Shown piece by piece: positions 25,570 to 33,287 of a DNA stretch of 64,000 bases (position 1 is its first letter; every line of letters begins with the position of its first letter). The stretch lies in NCBI GenBank assembly GCA_025963715.1, contig JAOQAG010000034.1:1-64000 (forward strand), given 5' to 3'. The DNA is from Bacteroidota bacterium. GTDB lineage: Bacteria > Bacteroidota > Bacteroidia > 2-12-FULL-35-15. The notes under the pieces were generated by a model that saw only the letters and a program-made list of their open reading frames with translations, ran no database searches and was not told where the DNA came from. Made by a program: the position numbers and the translations under genes.

Positions 25570-28044
25570 TTAAAAAGGATAGTTGATCCCGATGTTGAAC
25601 ACTAAAAACGAATACTTTTTGCCGTTGTGCGTAGCCCTGTAATTGCTTTTCCAGGCGGGATTAAAGAGATTGCTGATCACCCAGCGGGTTGGCTCTGTAA
25701 ATTGCGGATCACGCACTTTTAAACCCACATCGAGGCGGATCACAAAAAAGTTGAAATCGGCACGCAAACCGGCACCCGAGCCCAGTGCTATTTCCTTGTA
25801 AAAGCGGTCGAGCTGAAAATCGGCACCCGGCTTACTCGGATTCGGTTTCCGGAGCCATACATTCCCGCCGTCCACAAACAAAGCGCCGTTCAGCATTTTA
25901 AACATCTTGAAACGGTATTCCACATTGCCTTCAATTTGTTCATCGCCAAACTGGTCGAACGAAAAGCTTCCGTCGTCCTCATACGAGCCGGGGCCAAGCG
26001 TGCGCGATTGCCATGCACGGATGCCGTTGGAACCGCCGCTGAAAAAGCTGCGCTCAAATGGCAGGGAAGTAAAATTGGTAAGCGGCCTGCCGATCCCGCC
26101 TGCAAGACGGAATACCACTTTGTTGATCTCGTTGGAATTAAAATAATACCGGAAATCGCCGTCGATGCGCAGGTATTGCGAATATACAATGTCGAGCAGC
26201 TTATAACGTCCCTGGTTGTCCATTTTAAAGGTATTTGGCTGAATGGAATTAACGGTGTTGTAAAATCCGCGCAGGATATTTCCCGACGATTCGGCATTGA
26301 TCTTCAGGAAGGAGAAATTGGCCTGTTTCCTGATGTCCTGCTCATTGAACGTGAACGTGTATACTGTGCTGGTGGACAAGTGATTACTAAAGCTGTTGAG
26401 CGTGTATAAATCATGCACATTCTCATTCAGGTATTGCGAAAATTCCGGCGAAAGCCCCACTTTTACAAAATTGATCACCAATGGGTTGATCGTGTGCCGT
26501 TTTTTTGCCGTTTCGCGCCAGCTATAGCCGAAGGATAAGTTGGTGATGTAACGCGTGTAATCCTGCCTGCGCTGATAGATCACCGAGCTGGTAAATAATG
26601 TACGCGGATTGGCGCGCTTGGACGGATTGACCCTGAACGGCACTAAAAAGCGGGGAATGGTTACGTTCAATTCCGGACCCAGCTCCACGGTATTGAACTG
26701 TTTTGCCGCGTCCGAAATGGTATTGTTGGAATTTCCGAGGATCTGCTGCGCTTCTACACCGCCTTTCAGCCGCAACTCAAAGATCTCGGCACCACGAAAC
26801 AAATTCCGGTTCTGGTACACAATACTACTGGCAAAACCTAAGTTTCCCGACGTGTTTGTCCCTTCCGTTTCAATGGTAAGCGATTGTTTGTAGATCGGGC
26901 TCATCTGAATGTAACAATCGAGGTAATCGCCCTGACTGGCCTGCTTAAAGGAGATATTGATGGTTTTAAATGCCTTGAGCTCTGAAAGGCGCTTGTACGA
27001 ATCTTCCACATTCTGCAACTGGAACAGCTCGCCTTTACGGATAAAAATAGCGCCCAGCAATACGCGGGTTTTATACCGCAGCTTGCCTTTGTGTAAGATC
27101 ACATAATCGTTTTTTTTCAGTGAATCTTTTGGTGCCGATTCGTATTTTTTGGAAACATAATCGGGTTCTATGTAAATATTATTAATGTAATAGCGCCGGT
27201 GCGGCGATTCTACAATGGAATCGGATGTTTCGGAAAGCTTGCTGGCAAAATTTTTAATACCGAGTGTTACGTTTACTTTTTTACTGCCGATGGTTGTGTC
27301 AACCTCGTAATAAATGTAATCTTTTGAGAAAAAATAATAGCCGTTGTTATTCAGCTCCGTTGTGATCCGTTCACGCTCTGCCTGCAGCACATCCACATCG
27401 TAATTATTTCCTTTTTTGATCAGGCAATTGGATGAATCCGCCAGTACATAATAGCTCAGCTGATCGTCCGGGATGCGGTATTCGATCTTGTTAACGGTAT
27501 ATGGCGCCGAAGCTTTCAGCGTATAGTATACCGATGCGCGTTTCCGGTGCTTGTAGTATACCGAATCCGTTACCGTATTTATAAAATAACCTTTATTGTT
27601 CAGCAATGATTTGATCTGCTTCGACGATTTTTTTGTCATGATCGAATCGTATACCACCGGCGGTTCCCCAATATTCAGGAGCCATTCGCCAAACAGCTGG
27701 TGGTCGTTTATTTTCGGTTTTTTCCCTTTTGCGATGCGGCGGTTGTTTTTACGCTCGAATTTTTCATCGTATAAAATGCGCTTGCGTTTTACATTGTCTT
27801 CATTGGCCAGGTTGTACAGCCACAGGTGAAAACGGAATACCAGTAAGATCTTTTTATTGGGTTTTTGCTTGATATAGCTTTCAATTTCGCTGTTGTCGAT
27901 CTTCGTATCTTTATTGATCACGTGGTTTTTATACAACAGGTATTCGCCATTTTTTAACTTGCGTGCGGGATTACAGGCATCGAACAGGACCGGCAACAGA
28001 AAAACCAATGCAAGGAATTTTATTTTGGAAATTTGTTTTATCAC
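25570..28044 (-). CDS. tamL: TamL: lipoprotein Omp85-family outer-membrane protein
   Basis: This 824-residue BamA/TamA-superfamily protein carries a lipoprotein signal ending at Cys24 (LPVLFDACNPARKL), the diagnostic feature of TamL, the Bacteroidota counterpart of TamA. The N-terminal half holds POTRA-like modules (VNKIEYRIPDDQLSYYVL; YINNIYIEPDYVSKKYE; RKGELFQLQNVEDSYKRLS). The C-terminal half is the 16-stranded barrel with FFSGGSNGIRAWQSRTLGPG, the conserved lid-loop region, and ends in an aromatic residue (INYPF). With TamB it moves proteins or lipids to the outer membrane; tamB is not in the window. The start is GTG. It is divergent from a SpoU methyltransferase gene. Confidence 0.92.
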   Translation of the reverse strand: MIKQISKIKFLALVFLLPVLFDACNPARKLKNGEYLLYKNHVINKDTKIDNSEIESYIKQKPNKKILLVFRFHLWLYNLANEDNVKRKRILYDEKFERKNNRRIAKGKKPKINDHQLFGEWLLNIGEPPVVYDSIMTKKSSKQIKSLLNNKGYFINTVTDSVYYKHRKRASVYYTLKASAPYTVNKIEYRIPDDQLSYYVLADSSNCLIKKGNNYDVDVLQAERERITTELNNNGYYFFSKDYIYYEVDTTIGSKKVNVTLGIKNFASKLSETSDSIVESPHRRYYINNIYIEPDYVSKKYESAPKDSLKKNDYVILHKGKLRYKTRVLLGAIFIRKGELFQLQNVEDSYKRLSELKAFKTINISFKQASQGDYLDCYIQMSPIYKQSLTIETEGTNTSGNLGFASSIVYQNRNLFRGAEIFELRLKGGVEAQQILGNSNNTISDAAKQFNTVELGPELNVTIPRFLVPFRVNPSKRANPRTLFTSSVIYQRRQDYTRYITNLSFGYSWRETAKKRHTINPLVINFVKVGLSPEFSQYLNENVHDLYTLNSFSNHLSTSTVYTFTFNEQDIRKQANFSFLKINAESSGNILRGFYNTVNSIQPNTFKMDNQGRYKLLDIVYSQYLRIDGDFRYYFNSNEINKVVFRLAGGIGRPLTNFTSLPFERSFFSGGSNGIRAWQSRTLGPGSYEDDGSFSFDQFGDEQIEGNVEYRFKMFKMLNGALFVDGGNVWLRKPNPSKPGADFQLDRFYKEIALGSGAGLRADFNFFVIRLDVGLKVRDPQFTEPTRWVISNLFNPAWKSNYRATHNGKKYSFLVFNIGINYPF

Positions 28045-28083
28045 TGTTTGTTTTTATGCCCGTTCAGAAGGCCACTAAATTAC

Positions 28084-28091
28084 TACATTTG
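28084..28091 (+). promoter_or_regulatory. -7 element of the SpoU methyltransferase gene
   Basis: TACATTTG fits TAnnTTTG exactly and ends 24 bases before the ATG at 28116. No clear -33 was seen. Confidence 0.5.
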
Positions 28092-28115
28092 CCGAAATAA
28101 AATCCATATAAAAAG

Positions 28116-28874
28116 ATGCTCTCAAAAAATCAGATCAAATTTGTGAATTCCCTCAAACAAAAAAAATACAGGGAAGAGCATCAGCTATTTATTGCCGAAG
28201 GAGCGAAAATTGTGCCCGAACTTTTAAATTCAAGGATCGTGGTAAAACAGGTATTTGCAACCTCCGAATTTTTACGGGCGCATCAGATCGGGAAAGACAC
28301 AGAACGTTTCGAAATAAAAGAAGCGGAACTGGAGCGCATTTCTACGCTGATGACGGCCAATGAAGCGCTTGCTTTGTGCGAGATCCCTGTGTACACGCTG
28401 GATCCGGAAGCAATGAAAAATGAATTGACGCTGGTGCTGGACGATATTAAAGATCCCGGTAATTTAGGAACCATCATCCGGATTGCCGACTGGTTTGGCA
28501 TTTCCAACGTTATTTGCAGCAATGATTCGGTGGATGTTTTTAATCCGAAAGTGGTGCAGGCCACCATGGGCTCCATTGCGAGGATCAATGTACACTATAC
28601 CGATCTTGTTGAATTTTTTAAAACCAATGCTCCTGTACATGTAATGGGCGCCTTGCTGGAAGGTGAAAATATCTATACCAAACAATTGCCTGATTCCGGA
28701 TTTATTGTGATCGGAAACGAATCAAAAGGAATTTCGGAAGCGGTGCAGCAATCCATCACCGATAAGATCAGCATTCCCTCATTTTCGCATGAACAGGCAG
28801 TTGGAGGCGAAGCGGAATCACTGAATGCCGCTATTGCCACTGCCATAATCTGTTCCGAATTCCGCAGACGATAA
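28116..28874 (+). CDS. RNA 2'-O-methyltransferase, TrmH/SpoU family
   Basis: This 252-residue SPOUT-fold enzyme has an N-terminal substrate-binding domain (QIKFVNSLKQKKYREEHQLF, typical of RlmB/TsnR-like members). Three catalytic motifs follow: DIKDPGNLGTIIRIADWFG (motif 1), VIGNESKGIS (motif 2) and ISIPSFSHEQAVGGEAESLN (motif 3). It methylates a ribose in rRNA or tRNA using S-adenosylmethionine; the exact target cannot be read. Its 3' end overlaps the convergent DUF1189 gene by 57 bases. It is divergent from tamL. Confidence 0.92.
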   Translation: MLSKNQIKFVNSLKQKKYREEHQLFIAEGAKIVPELLNSRIVVKQVFATSEFLRAHQIGKDTERFEIKEAELERISTLMTANEALALCEIPVYTLDPEAMKNELTLVLDDIKDPGNLGTIIRIADWFGISNVICSNDSVDVFNPKVVQATMGSIARINVHYTDLVEFFKTNAPVHVMGALLEGENIYTKQLPDSGFIVIGNESKGISEAVQQSITDKISIPSFSHEQAVGGEAESLNAAIATAIICSEFRRR

Positions 28875-29654
28875 AGCCGCTGCATCATCCGCCTCTTTGG
28901 TGGCTTTCAGCCCAAAATACAGGTAAGCAATGGAGATCACAATACAAAGGAGCCACCAGCCTGTAAAATCAATCCCGAACAGGTCCAGTATTTTGCTGAG
29001 TACAAATGCCGGTGTGATCGCCAGGATCGTTAAACGGTAAATGGTTTGGAACGGGTATTGTGTTTGTAATATCGATTGTATGATCAACCCGATCAGCGCG
29101 TAGATCAGCGCCTGGAAAGAACGATAGGCGAGGATCGCAGGAACAATGACAATGTATAGGAAAATACAGAGAAAATTTCCGATGGCAGCCCAGGAATAAA
29201 TCTTTTCGTGGGTCAGTGTAAAATCATCAATTTTAGAGAGGCTGTATTCTTTGGTTTGCATCTTGTTTTCAATGTATACAACATGTGTTCCGGTTAAAAG
29301 AAACTGAGCATCGGTTCCTGCCAGTGACGTGTATTTTCCGGATGTATCAAAGATGAACATGTCTTTACCTGTTGCATCGTCCCTGATGATGTAAGGAGAA
29401 GGTTTATCAAATGAAGCCAGCCCGTTTTTAATAGTGACAACCGGTAATTTTTCTACAAAAGAAGGCAGATCGTTTGCAATGGAATTACTGATCTGCAGCT
29501 GCATTTTTACCATCATCGGGATCCAAAGCAGCAGGATCATGATGAATAAATACAGGAAACCTGATTTGTTTTTTTCTGATCTTCCAACAAAAGCATACAG
29601 GTCTTTTGAGTAAAAAGCAAGAATAAACCGTTTGTAAAAAGGATAGTTAGTCAT
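28818..29654 (-). CDS. DUF1189-family membrane protein
   Basis: This 278-residue protein has an N-terminal transmembrane helix after the FYSKDLYAFVGRSEKNKSG region, a large extracytoplasmic domain (residues about 50-165) and four to five C-terminal helices. The layout and the phrases YKRFILAFYSKDLYAF and VVYIENKMQTKEYSLSKID match DUF1189. No function is established. The start ATG overlaps the rsmE stop by eight bases, so the two are coupled; its end overlaps the convergent methyltransferase gene. Confidence 0.8.
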   Translation of the reverse strand: MTNYPFYKRFILAFYSKDLYAFVGRSEKNKSGFLYLFIMILLLWIPMMVKMQLQISNSIANDLPSFVEKLPVVTIKNGLASFDKPSPYIIRDDATGKDMFIFDTSGKYTSLAGTDAQFLLTGTHVVYIENKMQTKEYSLSKIDDFTLTHEKIYSWAAIGNFLCIFLYIVIVPAILAYRSFQALIYALIGLIIQSILQTQYPFQTIYRLTILAITPAFVLSKILDLFGIDFTGWWLLCIVISIAYLYFGLKATKEADDAAALSSAEFGTDYGSGNSGIQ

Positions 29655-30360
29655 TGTTTATAATATTTATGGTTGTGCAGGCGTACAATGCCGCGGTTTC
29701 TGTACGCAGGCGGCTTGTACCCAGACTGATTTCTTTAAATCCATTGTCCAGCGCCAGTTTTACTTCCTCCGGCGTAAAATCTCCCTCGGGGCCAATCAAT
29801 ATCAATGCATTTTGCTGAGGCGAATATAGTGTTTTCAAATGCGGCAATGCTTCGCGGTTATTGCAATGCGCAATAAATTTTTCGCCGGTAAATGTTGCCG
29901 AAAGAGTAATGAATTTTTTAAAGTCAATGATCTCATTCACTGCCGGTAAATAAGCTTTCATGCTTTGCTTGATGGCGGAAACAGCGACTTTTTGGAGGCG
30001 TTCGGTTTTTGCAACACTGCGTTCGCTGTTGGCGCAATCCAGTAAGCTGATTTCGTCGATGCCAATTTCTACGGCCTTTTCCACAAACCATTCGGTGCGG
30101 TCGTTGCTTTTTGTAGGCGCTATGGCGATGTGCAATTGCCAGTTGTGTTTGCCTGTTTCTTTTTTTACAGCTGTAATTTTTACCGTGCAGCGTTTGGGAT
30201 GATCGTCGGTGATGGTGGCATCATACAAACCACCTTTACCATCGATCAGCACAATTTTATCGCCAATTTTCAAGCGCAGTACACGAATGGCGTGTTTACT
30301 TTCCTCTTCGCTGAGCGTGTATGTATCAGGTGTTATATCGGGTGTGTAGAACAGGTGCAT
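29647..30360 (-). CDS. rsmE: 16S rRNA (uracil-1498-N3)-methyltransferase RsmE
   Basis: This 237-residue SPOUT methyltransferase modifies U1498 of 16S rRNA. A PUA-like N-terminus (MHLFYTPDI, then SKHAIRVLRLKIGDKIVLID) is followed by the SPOUT core: IAPTKSNDRTEWFVEKAVEI, LIGPEGDFTPEEV and SLGTSRLRTETAALYA, all diagnostic. The ATG at 30360 is preferred over an upstream in-frame start at 30396 because MHLFY is the usual beginning and a -7 box lies just upstream. It is coupled to the DUF1189 gene. Confidence 0.95.
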   Translation of the reverse strand: MHLFYTPDITPDTYTLSEEESKHAIRVLRLKIGDKIVLIDGKGGLYDATITDDHPKRCTVKITAVKKETGKHNWQLHIAIAPTKSNDRTEWFVEKAVEIGIDEISLLDCANSERSVAKTERLQKVAVSAIKQSMKAYLPAVNEIIDFKKFITLSATFTGEKFIAHCNNREALPHLKTLYSPQQNALILIGPEGDFTPEEVKLALDNGFKEISLGTSRLRTETAALYACTTINIINND

Positions 30361-30366
30361 GTGGAA

Positions 30367-30374
30367 CAAATATA
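30367..30374 (-). promoter_or_regulatory. -7 element abutting the rsmE start
   Basis: Minus-strand TATATTTG fits TAnnTTTG exactly and ends six bases from the ATG, suggesting a leaderless or nearly leaderless transcript. Confidence 0.4.
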
Positions 30375-30379
30375 CTTTT

Positions 30380-30695
30380 TTTACCACTAAGCTCACTGAG
30401 AAAAAAGAGAAATGTGCTGCGTGTTTTTTCTACCACAAAAGGCACAAAAGAAAACATAAGGCAAGACGCAATTACTGCGTGTTTTTTTGAACCACAAAAG
30501 AAAACAAAAGAATCAAAAGACGAAACCCGCAGCACTTTGTTCTTTATACACACAACTCTGCGATCTCTGCGCCTTCTCAGTGTCCTTTGCGGTAAAATAC
30601 ACACAGCACAAACTTCGCCTTATGTTTTCTTTTGTGCCTTATGTGGTAGAAATGGGGGTGGGGGCTCAGTGTCCTTAGTGATCTTAGTGGTAAAT
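30380..30695. repeat. Long nested inverted repeat between rsmE and pckA
   Basis: Outer arms TTACCACTAAG..CTCACTGAG (30381-30400) and CTCAGTG..CTTAGTGGTAA (30665-30693) enclose inner arms 30431-30462 and 30617-30648, complementary over 32 bases with one mismatch (core GGCACAAAAGAAAACATAAG). The centre carries related words (GAACCACAAAAGAAAAC) that recur at 63632-63655. Open frames crossing it look fortuitous. Confidence 0.8.
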
Positions 30696-30704
30696 CAGCC
30701 TGCA

Positions 30705-30738
30705 AATAAAAATGTCCCGATTTTCACCGGGACATCTC
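30705..30738 (-). terminator. pckA terminator
   Basis: Minus strand: GATGTCCCGG, loop, ATCGGGACATTTTTATTT. It lies 26 bases beyond the pckA stop. Confidence 0.75.
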
Positions 30739-30763
30739 TATAAATAATTAAAACCAAATTTCA

Positions 30764-32377
30764 CTATGCATTCACGGCAACTTTTGGAGCTGCAGCCATG
30801 ATCTCTTCATTGGCAGCACTTGCATATTGTTCAAAGTTTTTGATGAACGATGCTGCTAATTTAGCCGCAGTATTATCATACGCTTCTTTATCTTTCCAGG
30901 TTGTGCGTGGGTTCAGGATCTCAGCAGGAACCCCAGGGCATTCAACCGGCATTTGTAATCCGAATACAGGCAGTGTTTCAAATTTGATGCTGTCCAGTTG
31001 CCCGGTTAACGCCGCAGTAATCATGGAACGGGTATAGGATAATTTCATGCGGCTTCCAACGCCGAATGATCCGCCTGACCAGCCGGTGTTTACTAACCAA
31101 ACGTTTACTTTGTTCTCTTTTAATTTTTTACCCAGCAATTCCGCGTATTTGGTCGGGTGCAATGGTAAAAATACTTTCCCGAAACAAGCGGAAAATGTCA
31201 ATGTAGGCTCGGTGATCCCCATTTCGGTACCGGCAACTTTGGCGGTATAACCGGAAATAAAGTGATACATCGCTTGTCCGGTCGTTAATTTGGAGATCGG
31301 AGGCAACACACCATACGCATCACATGTTAAAAAGAAAATATTTTTTGGAATGTTTCCTACAGAAGGATTCACCGCATTGTTGATGAAATCGATCGGGTAG
31401 CTTACGCGGGTATTTTCGGTTTTAGAAATATTCGCAAAATCAACAGTAGATGAGTTTTCGTAATATTCTACATTTTCCAGTAAGGAACCGAATTTAACAG
31501 CAGCATAAATCTCAGGTTCTTTTTCTTTGGTCAGATCCACACATTTTGCGTAGCAGCCGCCTTCAAAGTTAAATACACCTTTATCGCTCCAGCCATGTTC
31601 ATCATCGCCGATCAAACCGCGGTTAGGATCAGCGGAAAGCGTGGTTTTACCGGTTCCGGATAAACCGAAGAACACGGCAGTATCACCGTCTTTACCAATG
31701 TTGGCAGAGCAGTGCATGGATAAAACACCTTTTTCGTGTGGTAATATATAATTCAATAACGAGAAAATTCCTTTTTTAATTTCGCCGGTGTAGCCCGATC
31801 CACCAATTAAAATAACCTTGCGGGTCATGTTCACAATGGTAAAATTGTGCTGGCGGGTTCCGTCAATCTCCGGTGTAGCTCTAAAGCCCGGAGCGCAGAT
31901 GATGGTCCATTCAGGATCAAAGCTCAGGATCTCTTCCTGTGTTGGACGCAGGAACAGGTTGTTGGCAAATAAGTTGGACCATGGATATTCAGTTACTACG
32001 CGGATATTCAGACGGTAAGCAGGATCTGCGCAGGCGTAAGAATCACGCACATACACTTCTTTGCCGGTTAAGTAAGCTGCAACGCGGTTGTACAGCAAAT
32101 CAAATTTATCAGCATCAAATTTAAAATTCACATCGCCCCACCAGATCGTATCTTTTGTTTTTTCGTCCAGCACCACAAATTTATCTTTTGGTGAGCGGCC
32201 TGTAAATTCGCCGGTATCAACGGCTAATGCTCCGGTATCGGTAAGCATTCCTTCTCCACGCACAATTGTTTCTTCAACAAGCTCAGCTGCATTCAGGTTC
32301 CAATAAGCAGCAGATACATTTCCTAAACCTAAACTTGCAATGCTTGCATTTTTGGCTTTAATTCCAAATTCGTTCAT
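30764..32377 (-). CDS. pckA: Phosphoenolpyruvate carboxykinase (ATP)
   Basis: This 537-residue enzyme makes PEP from oxaloacetate with ATP at the entry to gluconeogenesis. Diagnostic motifs are FTGRSPKDKFVV, LSMHCSANIGKDGDTAVFFG, the P-loop GLSGTGKTTLSADPNRGLIG, DDEHGWSDKGVFNFEGGCYA, SYPIDFI and NTGWSGGSFGVGSRM. Length is normal for the ATP-dependent class. It is monocistronic, with a promoter at 32418 and a terminator at 30705. Confidence 0.97.
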   Translation of the reverse strand: MNEFGIKAKNASIASLGLGNVSAAYWNLNAAELVEETIVRGEGMLTDTGALAVDTGEFTGRSPKDKFVVLDEKTKDTIWWGDVNFKFDADKFDLLYNRVAAYLTGKEVYVRDSYACADPAYRLNIRVVTEYPWSNLFANNLFLRPTQEEILSFDPEWTIICAPGFRATPEIDGTRQHNFTIVNMTRKVILIGGSGYTGEIKKGIFSLLNYILPHEKGVLSMHCSANIGKDGDTAVFFGLSGTGKTTLSADPNRGLIGDDEHGWSDKGVFNFEGGCYAKCVDLTKEKEPEIYAAVKFGSLLENVEYYENSSTVDFANISKTENTRVSYPIDFINNAVNPSVGNIPKNIFFLTCDAYGVLPPISKLTTGQAMYHFISGYTAKVAGTEMGITEPTLTFSACFGKVFLPLHPTKYAELLGKKLKENKVNVWLVNTGWSGGSFGVGSRMKLSYTRSMITAALTGQLDSIKFETLPVFGLQMPVECPGVPAEILNPRTTWKDKEAYDNTAAKLAASFIKNFEQYASAANEEIMAAAPKVAVNA

Positions 32378-32592
32378 TTCTTTTGTTTTTGGTTAATTTT
32401 TTTGGGTTTTAAGGACACAAATTTAAAAAATATTGATTAATCCTGTTCAATTTATATTTTTTAATCAATTATAAACAAGGTTTTAATAAAAAATTAAATT
32501 TTATAATAAACTGATTAAGAGATTTTTACAAATATTATCTAAACAAATAATTAATTTAAAACTGTTGATAATTCATCACACCAGATGCCTTT
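32378..32592. promoter_or_regulatory. pckA upstream region with -7/-33 boxes
   Basis: Minus-strand TAAATTTG at 32418-32425 is an exact -7 box. TTG at 32447-32449 lies 21 bases upstream as the -33 box. The rest of the gap (32450-32592) is extremely AT-rich with no further feature recognised. Confidence 0.55.
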
Positions 32593-33000
32593 TTACTGCT
32601 TGCTTTTACGGGCAGAGAATGCCAGCAGCAGCCATCCGGCAATAAAGAACAATCCGCCAATAGGAGTGATCGGCCCCAGCCAGCGAACGCTTGCCAAACC
32701 CATAAGGCTTGCGGTGGATAAAAGGTATAGCGAACCGGAAAAGAGCACGATGCCCGCCATAAAGCAATAAGCTGCTTTGTAAATAAATTTACTGTTGAGT
32801 TTATCCAGCATCAGTGCAATGATCAGCAGCACGATGCTGTGGTACATCTGGTACCGGGAGGCCGTTTCAAAGGCATTTAAATCGTTTTGGGTAATAAGGC
32901 CGCCTTCCATTTTGGAACGCAGCAGGTGGGCTGCCATTGCACCCAAAGCCACGGCAATGGCTCCTGAAATTCCTGCGAATGCTACAAATCGTTTTTGCAT
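32593..33000 (-). CDS. DUF423 (TMEM256/YgdD-like) membrane protein
   Basis: This 135-residue protein has four transmembrane helices. The N-terminus (FVAFAGISGAIAVALGAMAA then HLL) and the C-terminal TPIGGLFFIAGWLLLAF match DUF423 closely, including the G-A-x-x-V-A-L-G-A pattern and FETASRYQMYHS. The family is widespread in bacteria and mitochondria, but its function is not settled. It is a single gene, with a -7 box only four bases upstream of the ATG. Confidence 0.9.
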   Translation of the reverse strand: MQKRFVAFAGISGAIAVALGAMAAHLLRSKMEGGLITQNDLNAFETASRYQMYHSIVLLIIALMLDKLNSKFIYKAAYCFMAGIVLFSGSLYLLSTASLMGLASVRWLGPITPIGGLFFIAGWLLLAFSARKSKQ

Positions 33001-33004
33001 GGTG

Positions 33005-33012
33005 CAAATGTA
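33005..33012 (-). promoter_or_regulatory. -7 element abutting the DUF423 start
   Basis: Minus-strand TACATTTG fits TAnnTTTG exactly and ends four bases before the ATG, again pointing to a leaderless transcript. Confidence 0.4.
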
Positions 33013-33017
33013 TAAAA

Positions 33018-33287
33018 TAGTAATTAGTCGTTAGCCACTAGTAAATAGTCAATGTGTACTATTTACTAACAACCAGCAACTAATTACTAACGACTTGATC
33101 AGCAGGTGCGAGTGTCCCACTCGTGCCTAACTATTTGAGGGCGTCCCGCCCTGTATGCAAAAAGTGGGACGTTCTATAAATAATGGTAGAAGTAGGAACT
33201 CGCGCTTGCGTGACAGTTGTGAGTAATAGTAATTAGTAAATTATAGTACCAGCAGCCTGTATTTACTAACGACTAACTACTAAATTA
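33018..33287. repeat. TACTAACGACTA repeats flanking a second GCAGG..GAGTGTCCC element
   Basis: Arrays of GTAATTAGTCGTTAG words (33018-33095) and their complements (33224-33287) surround an inverted-repeat element (33102-33211) related to 2252-2364. The right array runs into the TAA stop (33285-33287) of the DUF4476 gene. Confidence 0.7.

Noticed and set aside
30321-30743. Open frames on both strands between rsmE and pckA
   Set aside because: They are translations of the nested inverted repeat; the peptides are Lys/Phe/Ser-rich and mirror each other.
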